Shown: positions 35,724 through 44,586, counted from the stretch's first letter. The stretch: 64,000 bases of DNA from Roseomonas sp. KE2513 (GCF_016107305.1 NZ_RCVR01000004.1:186001-250000), one strand, 5' to 3'. Notes: generated from the letters alone by a model not told the origin. Numbers and translations: made by a program.

Positions 35724-37193
35724 CTACTGGCGGACGGGCTGCGGCACGGCGTAGTCGCCCAACCCCGCCCAGCGCTCGCGCACTGCGCGGTAATAAGCCT
35801 CCTGGTCGTAGAGCGCGACCGGCAGGGCGAGGTCTCGCGCCGTTAGCCGGCCGACGGCCTGAGCGAGGGAGTGGCTGGCGGTCACGACATTGGCGAGCGC
35901 ACGGACGAGCGAGACGCGGGCGTTCAGCAGTTCCTGCTCGGCGTTGAGCACGTCGAGCGTGGTGCGGCTGCCGACCACGGCTTCGCGCTGCACGCCGTCG
36001 AGGGCGATCTCGGCAGCGCGGATCTGGGCGCGCACGCTGTCCACCGTCGCACGGGCGCTGGTCAGCGTCTCCCATGCCGTCGAGGCCTGGGAGGAAGCGG
36101 CGCGCCGCTGGTCGTCCACCACCTGGCGCAGGCGCGTGGCATCCTGGCGGGCCTGACGGACCTGCGAGTACTCGGCGCCGCCCTGATAGAGGGGCACGGT
36201 GACGGTCGCCGTCACGCTCTCGCCGACGGAACGGCTGCCGAGGAGCGTTTGGTTATCGTTGCGGAAGGCCTGGGCCTGGAGGCTGGCCTGGGGCAGCAGC
36301 GTGCTGAGCTGGACGTCGATGAAGTCGCGCGCCGCCGCCTCGTCGAAGAGGGCGGCCACGACGGCGGGATTGTTGAGGGCCGCCACCTGGGCGGCATCCT
36401 GGTTGTTGCGGGCTGCGGGGGTCAGCGGCTGCGGCGCCGTCAGCCGGGCGGGCGAAATGCCGATGGTGCGCAGGAAGGTGGCGCGGGAGTTCTGGAGCTG
36501 CCCCTCCGCATCCGCGCGGGACGCCCGGGCGCCAGCGAGGCGCGACTCGGCCTGCGCGACGTCCGTGCGCGTGATCTCGCCGACGCGGAAGCGCTCGTTG
36601 GTGGCATCGAGCTGGCGCTGCAGGACCTGTGCGTTGTTCAGGTTGAGGCGAACCTCCTCCTGGAAGCGGATGACGTTCACGTAAGCGGTCACGGTGTCCT
36701 GCAGCACCTGCTGCTCCGTGGCTAGCAGCCGGGCACGCTGGGCGAGGACCTGATTCTCCGCGCGCCGGGTGGAGGCGACGGTGCGGCCGCCGCGGTAAAG
36801 CGGCTGGGTGACCGTCGCGGCCACGCTGCCGATGGTTCGGTCCTGATCGCTGGTGACGCCGATGCGGCCGACGCCGGCCACCTGCTGGCGCTGGCGCGCA
36901 TTGGCTGCGGCATAGCCCACGCTGCCCGTGATGCTCACGCTCGGTCGCCAACCGGCGAGGGCCTGGGGCACGTTCTCATCGACCACGCGGAGCTGCGCTC
37001 GGGCGGTGGCGAGGGTGGGGTTGTTGGCGTAGGTCTGGGCCAGTGCCTCCTGCAGCGTCTGGGCGGAGGCCGGGGCGGCGCCCATGGCTGCGGCACCCAA
37101 CAGGACGGCCAGTCCGAGCATGCCGGCGCCTGCGGCCGGGGCGGCGTTGCCCTTTTTCCGGAACGGGTGGCCCTTCGCTTGGCTGCGGGTCAT
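35724..37193 (-). CDS. TolC-family outer membrane channel protein
   Basis: A 489-residue outer-membrane efflux protein. A signal peptide ends near residue 45 (APASAQ); two OEP repeats follow, with the alpha-helical periplasmic stretches typical of TolC (LAQTYANNPTLATARAQL, AQAESRLAGARASRADAE, LDVLNAEQELLNARVSL). It serves type I secretion or multidrug efflux as the outer-membrane exit duct. It lies directly downstream of pcm, the usual alphaproteobacterial arrangement. A later Met25 is an alternative start that would give a shorter signal peptide. It could export the RTX protein at 43623, but nothing links them directly. Confidence 0.92.
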   Translation of the reverse strand: MTRSQAKGHPFRKKGNAAPAAGAGMLGLAVLLGAAAMGAAPASAQTLQEALAQTYANNPTLATARAQLRVVDENVPQALAGWRPSVSITGSVGYAAANARQRQQVAGVGRIGVTSDQDRTIGSVAATVTQPLYRGGRTVASTRRAENQVLAQRARLLATEQQVLQDTVTAYVNVIRFQEEVRLNLNNAQVLQRQLDATNERFRVGEITRTDVAQAESRLAGARASRADAEGQLQNSRATFLRTIGISPARLTAPQPLTPAARNNQDAAQVAALNNPAVVAALFDEAAARDFIDVQLSTLLPQASLQAQAFRNDNQTLLGSRSVGESVTATVTVPLYQGGAEYSQVRQARQDATRLRQVVDDQRRAASSQASTAWETLTSARATVDSVRAQIRAAEIALDGVQREAVVGSRTTLDVLNAEQELLNARVSLVRALANVVTASHSLAQAVGRLTARDLALPVALYDQEAYYRAVRERWAGLGDYAVPQPVRQ

Positions 37194-37380
37194 CGGCTGC
37201 TATCCCTGATCGGCAGCGCCGCGCACCCTTGCGGGACGCCAGCGGGCCGGATGGTCGTGATTCCCAGCGATGCTAGCCCGCCTTGGTCCATCGCGGCCAG
37301 GATTGGCTTACCGGGATTAGGGGATGGTTGACGGCGCCGGGAGCCGGCGCGGGCCCCCTGCCCCGCCGGTCCCCCCTCCT

Positions 37381-38043
37381 TCAGGCGAGCAAGAAGCCGG
37401 GGCGCGGCGTGAAGGCCGGAAGGGGTGTGCCCTGGACGTCGAAGGCCTCCACCGCGCTGAAGGAGCCGCCCACGCGGCGGCCCAGGATGGCAGCACCGAC
37501 CCGGCCCGGCGGCTGGCGGATGGTGACCAGGCGGCCTCCCTCGGCGAGCTGCTCCACCAACGCGGGCGGCACGGCGGGGATGGCACCCTCCACCAGGATG
37601 AGGTCGAAGGGCGCCCCGGCCGGGAAGCCGGCCGTCGCCAGCCCTGCCTCACGGCGGAACGAGCCGGGGGGTAGGTGGCAGGCCGCGATGGCCGTGCTCC
37701 CGAGGTCGGCCAGCACCGGGTCGTCCTCAAGCGCCACCACCTGCGCGCCGATATGCGCCAGCAGCGCGGCACCGTAGCCCGTCCCGGCGGAGACCACGAG
37801 CACGCGCTCCCCCGGGCGGGGGGCAGCGAGCTGGAGCATCCGCGCGATCGTCATCGGCTGAAGGAGGACCCGGCCGTTGCCGAGCGCCAGGTCCTCGTCT
37901 GCCAGGGCGCGGACGCGGAGCGCCTGCGGGACGAAGAGCTCCCGCGGAACTTCCAGCAATGCCAGAAGAATCCGAGGATCTGTTACCCGGTTGGGCCTGA
38001 CCTGCCCGTCCACCATGCGCTTGCGCGCCTCGGCGAAATCCAT
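37381..38043 (-). CDS. pcm: Protein-L-isoaspartate O-methyltransferase family protein
   Basis: A 220-residue SAM-dependent methyltransferase of the PCMT family. The N-terminal MVDGQVRPNRVTD and the SAM loop VVSAGTGYGAALLAHIGA are clear, and LILVEGAIPAVP lies on the next strand. Classic PCMT repairs isoaspartyl residues; this alphaproteobacterial branch next to tolC has a shorter N-terminus and its repair activity is not proven. The 187-base gap to tolC holds no gene. Confidence 0.88.
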   Translation of the reverse strand: MDFAEARKRMVDGQVRPNRVTDPRILLALLEVPRELFVPQALRVRALADEDLALGNGRVLLQPMTIARMLQLAAPRPGERVLVVSAGTGYGAALLAHIGAQVVALEDDPVLADLGSTAIAACHLPPGSFRREAGLATAGFPAGAPFDLILVEGAIPAVPPALVEQLAEGGRLVTIRQPPGRVGAAILGRRVGGSFSAVEAFDVQGTPLPAFTPRPGFLLA

Positions 38044-38202
38044 GCCGCCGCTGCCCCATCAAGATTGAACCGGGCGGTTTATAGGCGCGGCGTGGCGCCG
38101 TTGGAAGGACGGGTGGGCAGGCGACGCACGCGGGCGGCGCGGCGACGCGGCAGAGCCGGGTTGACCCGGCGGCCGATGGGGGCGATATCGGCCGGGCGTG
38201 CC

Positions 38203-38276
38203 GGCCCGATGGCAGAATGGTGATGCAACGGACTGCAAATCCGTGAATGTGGGTTCGATTCCCGCTCGGGCCTCCA
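38203..38276 (+). tRNA. tRNA-Cys (anticodon GCA)
   Basis: A cloverleaf with acceptor GGCCCGA/TCGGGCC, anticodon loop CTGCAAA giving GCA, T arm with GTTCGATT, discriminator T as expected for tRNA-Cys, and an encoded CCA. Confidence 0.97.
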
Positions 38277-38353
38277 TCGCTTTCTCACCCCCCCCTTGCG
38301 GAGGAAGAGAAGGCGCGGTATCCGGCGCGCCCCGCAAGAGATCGCGGGCCTGA

Positions 38354-38429
38354 TCCCCGATAGCTCAGCTGGTAGAGCACGCGACTGTTAATCGCTAGGT
38401 CGTTGGTTCGAGTCCAACTCGGGGAGCCA
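38354..38429 (+). tRNA. tRNA-Asn (anticodon GTT)
   Basis: A cloverleaf with acceptor TCCCCGA/TCGGGGA, anticodon loop CTGTTAA giving GTT, T arm with GTTCGAGT, discriminator G and an encoded CCA. It lies 77 bases after tRNA-Cys. Confidence 0.97.
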
Positions 38430-38552
38430 TTGCGGAAAGGGGGATGCGCCGGCCGGCGCATCCCCCTTTCTCCGTTTTGCGGTTTCGTGAACCGTGCCCC
38501 GCAGCGGCCCAGGGGGACTTGCCCCGGCGCCGCGCTCGGGCAGAAGGGGCGC

Positions 38553-39692
38553 ATGAGAGACGAAACAATCCTGACCAACGCGCGGCTGGTGCTGCCGGAC
38601 CAGGTTCTGGACGGCACGGTGGTGCTGCGGGGTGGGCTGGTGGCCGAGGTTTCGCCCGGGCGCAGCGCGGCGCCGGGCGCCGAGGACCTGAGCGGCGACT
38701 ACCTCATCCCCGGCGTTGTCGATGTCCACACGGACAACCTCGAGCGCCAGGTGCTGCCGCGGAGCATGGCGCGCTGGCCCTCGGTCTCCGCCTTCCTGGC
38801 CCATGATTCGCAGGTGGCCGTGGCCGGGGTGACCACGGTGCTGGACGCGCTCTGCCTCGGCGATCTCGGCTTCGACGAGAGCCGGATGCAGACCGCAAGG
38901 GACGGTGTGCGCGACCTTGCGGCGCTGACGGCGGCCGGAGTGCTGAAGTCCGAGCACCTGCTGCACCTCCGTTGCGAGCTGCCCGCTACCGACATGTTGC
39001 CGATGTTGGAGGAATACCACGCCCACCCGCTTCTGCGGATGGTGAGCCTGATGGATCACACCCCCGGTGTGGGCCAGTACGCGGATGCTGACCGCTACCG
39101 TGCCATGCGGGTGAAGGGTGGCGCCTCACCCGACGCGGTGGAGCGGCGGATCGCGGAGCTGACGGCGCAGCGGGCAGAATGGTCCGAGCCGAATCGGCAG
39201 CGCCTGCTCGGCTTTTTCGCCAGAGGCGACGTGCCGCTGGCCACCCATGACGACTGGGATCCGGCCCTCGTGGCCCGCAACGCCGCCGACGGGATCGCGA
39301 TCAGCGAGTTCCCGGTAAATCTCGAGGCAGCGCGCGCGGCGCGGGAGCAGGGAATGGCGATTATTGCCGGGGCGCCGAACCTCGTGCGCGGGGGAAGCCA
39401 TTCCGGCAACGTCTCGGCGGCCGAGCTGGCGCGGGAGGGGCTGGTGGACATCATCGCCTCGGACTACGTGCCCCCTGCCATGATCGAAGCCGCCTGGCGG
39501 CTTGCGTCCGTGGCCGGGATGGACCTGCCGGCAGCGGTCGCGACGGTTTCGGCCAACCCGGCGCGGGCACTGGGGCTGGATGACCGGGGGCGGATCGAGC
39601 CTGGGCTGCGGGCGGACCTCGTCCGCCTGCGCGTCTTCGGGGACACACCGATCGTCGAGGCCGTCTGGCGCGCGGGGGCGCGGATCGCATGA
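38553..39692 (+). CDS. phnM: PhnM-type alpha-D-ribose 1-methylphosphonate 5-triphosphate diphosphatase
   Basis: A 379-residue amidohydrolase-fold enzyme. PhnM removes diphosphate from the ribose triphosphate intermediate of the C-P lyase pathway. Metal-site motifs are PGVVDVHTDNLERQVLPR, the HDSQVAVAGVTTVLDA strand and ATHDDWDPALV; the C-terminal SANPARALGLDDRGRIEPG is typical of the family. The ATG at 38553 has AAGGGG just upstream; the frame is open beyond it into the tRNA-Asn region. The next gene overlaps by 4 bases. No phnGHIJKL genes are in the window, so the lyase core must lie elsewhere or be absent. Confidence 0.9.
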   Translation: MRDETILTNARLVLPDQVLDGTVVLRGGLVAEVSPGRSAAPGAEDLSGDYLIPGVVDVHTDNLERQVLPRSMARWPSVSAFLAHDSQVAVAGVTTVLDALCLGDLGFDESRMQTARDGVRDLAALTAAGVLKSEHLLHLRCELPATDMLPMLEEYHAHPLLRMVSLMDHTPGVGQYADADRYRAMRVKGGASPDAVERRIAELTAQRAEWSEPNRQRLLGFFARGDVPLATHDDWDPALVARNAADGIAISEFPVNLEAARAAREQGMAIIAGAPNLVRGGSHSGNVSAAELAREGLVDIIASDYVPPAMIEAAWRLASVAGMDLPAAVATVSANPARALGLDDRGRIEPGLRADLVRLRVFGDTPIVEAVWRAGARIA

Positions 39693-40381
39693 TGGGCGTC
39701 GAGGCGCTGGCCCGCGTCGCCCTTTACTGGGCGCCGGCCGTGGACGACCCGCTGCACCGGCTGGGCAGCGCCTGGCTGGGACGGGACGCGGAGACGGGCG
39801 CCAGCCTGCCGCAGCCGACAATCCCCGGCATCGACTTCGCGGCGCTGACGGCCGATCCCCGCCGCTACGGGCTACACGCGACGTTGAAGCCGCCCTTCCA
39901 CCTGACCGGCAGCTACGCCGCGCTGCGGGCCGATGCGGCAGCCCTGGCGGCGGGAACACCACCCTTCGAGCTGCCGCCGCTGACGATCGCCTCGCTGGAC
40001 GGATTTATCGCCCTGCGCGAGGCCGCCCCCTGCCCCGCCCTGCACGCGCTGGCCGATGCCCTCGTGGAGCGACTGGACGGGCACCGCCGCCCGCCCGATG
40101 AGGCCGAGATTGCTCGCCGACGCCCGGAACGGCTCCTGCCCGAGGCGCGGGAGAACCTGCGGCGCTGGGGCTACCCGCATGTTTTCGCCGATTGGCGCTT
40201 CCACGTGACATTGACGCACCGGCTGACGCCCGAGCAGGCAGCCTTGGTGCGACCTGCGGCGGAGGCGATCCTCGGTGAGGCGGCAGCCCGGCCGCGCCCG
40301 GTCACGGAACTGTGCCTCTTCACCCAGGCGGCGCCCGGCGAGCCCTTCCTCATAGCCGAGCGGCTTCCGCTGGGGGGCTGA
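39689..40381 (+). CDS. DUF1045 protein, 2H phosphoesterase-like, phosphonate-linked
   Basis: A 230-residue protein of DUF1045, found with phn genes. Two His-X-Thr motifs are visible, His63-Ala-Thr65 (GLHATLKPPF) and His172-Val-Thr174 (FHVTLTHRL), the hallmark of the 2H phosphoesterase superfamily that includes RNA 2',3'-cyclic phosphodiesterases and ligases. A phosphodiesterase role on a ribose phosphate of the phosphonate pathway is a fair inference, not shown. The ATG overlaps the phnM stop, so the two are translated together. Confidence 0.85.
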   Translation: MMGVEALARVALYWAPAVDDPLHRLGSAWLGRDAETGASLPQPTIPGIDFAALTADPRRYGLHATLKPPFHLTGSYAALRADAAALAAGTPPFELPPLTIASLDGFIALREAAPCPALHALADALVERLDGHRRPPDEAEIARRRPERLLPEARENLRRWGYPHVFADWRFHVTLTHRLTPEQAALVRPAAEAILGEAAARPRPVTELCLFTQAAPGEPFLIAERLPLGG

Positions 40382-40470
40382 GCGGCCCCGCCCCTTCCAA
40401 GCTGGCTTGAAGGGCTGCATGAGGGGGAAGTGCCCGCCGCGCGACGGGTGCCCAGGGAAGGGAAACGCCC

Positions 40471-41631
40471 ATGCAGGCAGCAAGCGACGTCCATGGCGAG
40501 CTTCGCGAGGCAGTGCGCGCGCTCTGCGCCGAGTTCCCGCCCGAGTACCATCGAAAGATCGATGCCGAGCGCGGCTATCCCGACGCCTTTGTCGAGGCGC
40601 TGACCAAGGCGGGCTGGCTGGCGGCCCTGATCCCCGAGGAATACGGTGGCTCTGGCCTTGGGCTGACGGAAGCCTCCATCATCATGGAGGAGATCAACCG
40701 CTCCGGCGGCAATTCGGGCGCCTGCCACGGGCAGATGTACAACATGGGCACGCTGCTGCGGCACGGCTCGACCGAGCAGAAGTCCCGCTACTTGCCGCGA
40801 ATCGCGAGCGGCGAGCTGCGGCTGCAGTCGATGGGCGTGACGGAACCGACCACGGGCACGGACACGACGAAGATCAAGACCACCGCGGTCCGCCAGGGCG
40901 ATCGCTACGTGGTGAACGGACAGAAGGTTTGGATCTCGCGCGTCCAGCACTCGGAGCTGATGATCCTGCTCGCGCGGACGACGCCGCTGGCGGAGGTGAA
41001 GAAGAAGTCCGAGGGGATGTCGATCTTCCTCATGGACCTGCGCGATGCGATCGGGAGCGGCATGACCGTGCGCCCGATCGACAACATGGTGAACCACGAA
41101 ACGAACGAGATCTTCTTCGACAACCTGGAGATCCCGGCCGAGAACCTCATCGGTGAGGAGGGGCGCGGGTTCAAATACATCCTCGACGGTTTGAACGCCG
41201 AGCGCACACTGATCGCGGCCGAGTGCATCGGCGATGGCTACTGGTTCATCGACAAGGTCGTGCCCTATGTGAAGGAGCGGACCGTCTTTGGCCGCCCTAT
41301 CGGCCAGAACCAGGGCGTGCAGTTCCCGATCGCGGAGAGCTACATCGAGGTCGAGGCGGCCAACCTCATGCGCTTCGAGGCCTGCCGCCTCTTCGACGCG
41401 AACCAGCCCTGCGGGGCGCAGGCGAACATGGCGAAGTACCTCGCGGCCAAGGCGTCCTGGGAGGCGGCGAATGCCTGCCTGCAGTTCCATGGCGGCTTCG
41501 GCTTCGCGCACGAGTACGACGTGGAGCGCAAGTTCCGTGAGACGCGGCTCTATCAGGTGGCGCCGATCAGCACGAACCTGATCCTCTCCTACGTCGCCGA
41601 GCACATCCTCGGCATGCCGCGCAGCTTCTGA
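40471..41631 (+). CDS. Acyl-CoA dehydrogenase family protein, atypical active-site end
   Basis: A 386-residue flavoprotein with the three ACAD domains: N-terminal helices (1-120), middle beta domain with the FAD motif MGVTEPTTGTDTTKIKT, and C-terminal helices (QFHGGFGFAHEYDVERKFRE). Where many family members have YEGTSE, carrying the catalytic Glu, this one reads YQVAPISTN, so the base must sit elsewhere or the reaction differs. It is the first gene of a coupled set with a CoA-transferase (TGATG overlap) and a CitE-like lyase. The substrate is unknown; a CoA ester of a branched or dicarboxylic acid fits the neighbours. Confidence 0.88.
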   Translation: MQAASDVHGELREAVRALCAEFPPEYHRKIDAERGYPDAFVEALTKAGWLAALIPEEYGGSGLGLTEASIIMEEINRSGGNSGACHGQMYNMGTLLRHGSTEQKSRYLPRIASGELRLQSMGVTEPTTGTDTTKIKTTAVRQGDRYVVNGQKVWISRVQHSELMILLARTTPLAEVKKKSEGMSIFLMDLRDAIGSGMTVRPIDNMVNHETNEIFFDNLEIPAENLIGEEGRGFKYILDGLNAERTLIAAECIGDGYWFIDKVVPYVKERTVFGRPIGQNQGVQFPIAESYIEVEAANLMRFEACRLFDANQPCGAQANMAKYLAAKASWEAANACLQFHGGFGFAHEYDVERKFRETRLYQVAPISTNLILSYVAEHILGMPRSF

Positions 41632-42761
41632 TGTCCGGCTCGAAACCGCTCGCGGGACTGCTGGTGGTCTCCATGGAGCAGGCCGTCGCCGCGCCGCTCT
41701 GTGCCGTGCGGCTGGCGGATGCGGGCGCGCGGGTGATCAAGATCGAGCGCTCGGAGGGCGACTTCGCGCGCGGCTACGACGCCGCGGCAGCAGGCCTGTC
41801 CAGCTACTTCGTATGGCTGAACCGCGGGAAGGAAAGCGTCGTCCTCGACATCAAGGCTGCGGCGGACCTCGCGCTGCTGCGGCGCATCCTGGCGCGGGCG
41901 GATGTCTTCATCCAGAACCTCGCCCCCGGCGCCGCGTCGCGCGCGGGCTTCGGCAGCGTGGCGCTGCGCGAGGCACATCCGCGCCTGATCACCGTCGATA
42001 TCTCCGGCTACGGCGAGAGCGGGGAATACGCGGACATGAAAGCCTACGACCTGCTGGTGCAGGCTGAGAGTGGGCTCTGCGGCGTGACGGGGCGGCCGGA
42101 AGGACCAGGACGCGTGGGCGTTTCTGTCTGCGATATCGCCTGCGGGATGAACGCCCACGCGGCCGTGCTGGAGGCGCTGATTGAGCGAGGGATTACCGGG
42201 CGCGGCAAGGGCATTGCCGTCTCGCTCTTCGATGGGATGGCCGACTGGATGAACGTGCCGCTCCTCTACTTCGAGGGCACGGGACGAGCGCCCGAGCGCG
42301 TCGGCCTCGCCCATCCCTCGATCTGTCCCTACGGCGCCTTCGTGACGGCGGATGGTGCGCAGGTGCTCATCTCCATTCAAAACGAGCGGGAGTGGGCGGC
42401 TTTCTGCGCCGACTTCCTCGGAGAGGCGGACCTGCCGGGCTGCGAGGGCTTCCGCAGCAACGTGGAGCGCGTCGCGAACCGTGCAGTGGTGGACGCGCAC
42501 ATCGCGCGCGCCTTCGCCCACCTGACGCGTGACGAGGCGGCGGCCCGGCTGCGCGCGGCGCGCACCGCCTTCGGCTTCGTCAACGACCTCGCAGCCCTCA
42601 CGCAACACCCGGCGCTGCGCCGCGTGACCTTGGAAACGCCTAGCGGGCCTGTGCGCGCGGCGGCGCCGCCGGCGCTGTTCAGCGACGGGCTGCGCGCTTT
42701 GGGGCCCGTGCCCGCACTCGGCGAGCACACGGCGCGCATCAAGGAGGAATTTGCGGCATGA
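41631..42761 (+). CDS. CaiB/BaiF-type (family III) CoA-transferase
   Basis: A 376-residue family III CoA-transferase. It has the lead LAGLLVVSMEQAVAAPLC, the ADAGARVIKIERSEGDFAR segment, RGKESVVLDIK and the catalytic Asp in KAYDLLVQAESGL near residue 140. Such enzymes form interlocked dimers and move CoA between two organic acids. Between the dehydrogenase and the lyase it probably activates a free acid to its CoA ester. Its ATG overlaps the dehydrogenase stop, and its end overlaps the lyase start by 4 bases. Confidence 0.93.
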   Translation: MSGSKPLAGLLVVSMEQAVAAPLCAVRLADAGARVIKIERSEGDFARGYDAAAAGLSSYFVWLNRGKESVVLDIKAAADLALLRRILARADVFIQNLAPGAASRAGFGSVALREAHPRLITVDISGYGESGEYADMKAYDLLVQAESGLCGVTGRPEGPGRVGVSVCDIACGMNAHAAVLEALIERGITGRGKGIAVSLFDGMADWMNVPLLYFEGTGRAPERVGLAHPSICPYGAFVTADGAQVLISIQNEREWAAFCADFLGEADLPGCEGFRSNVERVANRAVVDAHIARAFAHLTRDEAAARLRAARTAFGFVNDLAALTQHPALRRVTLETPSGPVRAAAPPALFSDGLRALGPVPALGEHTARIKEEFAA

Positions 42762-43546
42762 ACGGCGCCCCTGTCGTCCCCCTCTTCGTTCCCGGCGACC
42801 GCCCGGAGCGCTTCGAGAAGGCTGCGTCCTCGGGCGCGGATGCGGTCATCATCGACCTTGAGGACGCGGTTGCGCCGGAGCGGAAAGAGGCTGCGCGGCG
42901 GGCGGCCGTTACTGCCTCACTCGCACTGCCCGTCTTCGTGCGCGTGAACGCGGCGGGCACGCCCTGGCACGCGGAGGATCTGGCCGCGCTGTCCGGCGCA
43001 GCGCTCGCCGGGATCATCCTGCCCAAAGCGGAGGATCCGGCAACACTGGCGACACTGCGCGCGCTGCTGCCGGATGAGGGCGTCGTGGTCGCGCTGGTGG
43101 AATCCGCCCGCGGCCTTGCCGGGGCGCGGGAGCTGGCGCGGGCGGCCGGGCGCCTCGCCTTTGGCTCCATGGACTACGCGGCCGATCTCGGCTGCGCCCA
43201 TACGCGGGAGGCGCTGCTGACGGCGCGGGCGGAACTCGTGCTCGCCTCGCGCCTGGGGGGTCTGCCCGCACCACTCGACGGCGTGACGGCCGCGATCGGG
43301 GACGAGGCGCTGACCGAATCCGACGCTCGCCACGCAGCGGAACTCGGCTTCGGCGGCAAGCTCCTCATCCACCCGCGCCAGGTGGGGCCCGCGCTCCGCG
43401 GCTTTGCCCCAGGCGAGGAGGAAGTGGCCTGGGCCCGCCGCGTGCTGGCGAGCGAGGGCGACGGCGCGGTTAAGATGGACGGGGCGATGATCGACGCGCC
43501 GGTCAGGATGCGCGCGGAGCGCATCCTGGCGCGGGCAGGCGGCTAA
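42758..43546 (+). CDS. HpcH/HpaI aldolase / CitE-like CoA ester lyase
   Basis: A 262-residue TIM-barrel lyase of the CitE family, shorter than citrate lyase beta. Motifs: LFVPGDRPERFEKA, VIIDLEDAVAP, the metal Glu in LVESARGL, the metal Asp in AFGSMDYAADLG and the C-terminal KLLIHPRQV. Stand-alone relatives split malyl-CoA, citramalyl-CoA or hydroxymethylglutaryl-type thioesters. No citrate lyase alpha or gamma subunit genes are present, so an acyl-CoA lyase role in the three-gene operon is likely. It ends the operon; a lower-GC region follows. Confidence 0.92.
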   Translation: MNGAPVVPLFVPGDRPERFEKAASSGADAVIIDLEDAVAPERKEAARRAAVTASLALPVFVRVNAAGTPWHAEDLAALSGAALAGIILPKAEDPATLATLRALLPDEGVVVALVESARGLAGARELARAAGRLAFGSMDYAADLGCAHTREALLTARAELVLASRLGGLPAPLDGVTAAIGDEALTESDARHAAELGFGGKLLIHPRQVGPALRGFAPGEEEVAWARRVLASEGDGAVKMDGAMIDAPVRMRAERILARAGG

Positions 43547-43622
43547 CGCAGCGCCCCGTCGGCCGAGTTATGATCCGCCGAGACGAAATCCCTAAGCGGA
43601 TTTGCTTCAAGAGCAGGCCGCG

Positions 43623-44288
43623 TCAGCCAACCAGCACCATATCAGGATTAGTAATGCCAATAAGGACTACGGCACCCCCGTAAAACTGCTCATCGTTGCC
43701 GTCTGGAGGACTGTAGAGGAATAGCATGTCGCCGCCTTCTGCATTCACCACGAAGTTCCGGGCATCGACTAGGTCGCCCCGCACAGCACCGTATTCACCG
43801 ACATGGACGATTGGGTGCTGGTGCCCCGGCCGGTAACTATCCAGCGGTATGGTGCCAATATTTTCCGTTGCATCCAACCGGAGTAACTCTCCCGGCTGAT
43901 AATCGGCTATCACGTCATAACTTGCGAAGAGATTATCGCCCGCTGACAACGTCGATTCATAAAGCTCTGGTTCGTTCGTTACGTAAAAATGGGTGTGGTT
44001 GTTAACGGAAAAGATGTCCGTTCCCGGACCGCCCCACAGGACGTTACCTCCGCCTCCGAAGGTAACAAGCTGATCGGCACCTCGCCCCCCGAATAGCTCG
44101 TTTGATCCCCTGGCAATAAGGACGTCGTTTCCGTTGTCGCCGGTTAGAACGAGGCCGACGCCGGACACGATTACTTCGTCATTTCCATTGCCGCCGTGGA
44201 TCTCCGAGCGGTCTTCCCACCCGTTCCAATCCGGAACAGTGTCGGAGTTGAACTTGTCGGAGCCATTGCCAAGATTGTAGATCGGCAT
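43623..44288 (-). CDS. Small RTX-repeat calcium-binding protein
   Basis: A 221-residue protein. The first half carries four RTX-type nonapeptides (GGNGNDEVI, GDNGNDVLI, GGRGADQLV, GGPGTDIFS) that form a calcium beta-roll; the second half is a hydrophobic-rich globular domain ending NPDMVLVG. It has no Sec signal peptide, as expected for type I secreted RTX proteins. It has no recognisable enzyme domain. The ATG at 44288 has GGAGG 7 bases upstream. Base composition is visibly less GC-rich than the flanks, suggesting acquisition by transfer. No secretion ATPase or adaptor is adjacent; the TolC gene at 35724 is the nearest possible part. Confidence 0.8.
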   Translation of the reverse strand: MPIYNLGNGSDKFNSDTVPDWNGWEDRSEIHGGNGNDEVIVSGVGLVLTGDNGNDVLIARGSNELFGGRGADQLVTFGGGGNVLWGGPGTDIFSVNNHTHFYVTNEPELYESTLSAGDNLFASYDVIADYQPGELLRLDATENIGTIPLDSYRPGHQHPIVHVGEYGAVRGDLVDARNFVVNAEGGDMLFLYSPPDGNDEQFYGGAVVLIGITNPDMVLVG

Positions 44289-44586
44289 GTTGAGCCCTCC
44301 CCGGAGTGGTCGTGCCCATCCCACAGGTTCGCCAACTTAGAGCCGGGCGTCCGGTGACACGCCACGGAAGGCACATTACCCGCCCATTTATGGCGGACCC
44401 AGTCACAGCCAGGCGATATACGTCCGATCACAGGCCGTAGCGTCGAGTTCCATTTAGATCCGGAGCTGAGATGATTTCTCGTATAATGCTATAGCCTGTT
44501 CGTTTATCCTAATTCTCCCGACAGCTGAGTTCCCGGAGGCTTTAGCCGCGACAATCGGCCAGTCTCCGGGCAAGTCGTAAACCCAT
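44289..44586. other. Lower-GC intergenic stretch upstream of the RTX gene
   Basis: About 300 bases without a convincing gene. They continue the lower-GC composition of the RTX gene. It must hold the RTX promoter. CCCGGAG (44532-44538) and CTCCGGG (44564-44570) form an inverted repeat with a long loop near the end of the TPP-enzyme gene. No insertion-sequence ends or tRNA fragment were found that would explain a transfer. Confidence 0.5.

Noticed and set aside
44171-44431. 86-residue minus-strand frame upstream of the RTX start
   Set aside because: It overlaps the RTX N-terminus in another frame and shows no family; transposase or integrase origin was considered but no motif supports it.
44482-44487. 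Perfect TATAAT on the plus strand in the lower-GC patch
   Set aside because: No -35-like hexamer lies 16-18 bases upstream, no extended -10 and no plus-strand gene follows; in AT-richer DNA it is expected by chance.
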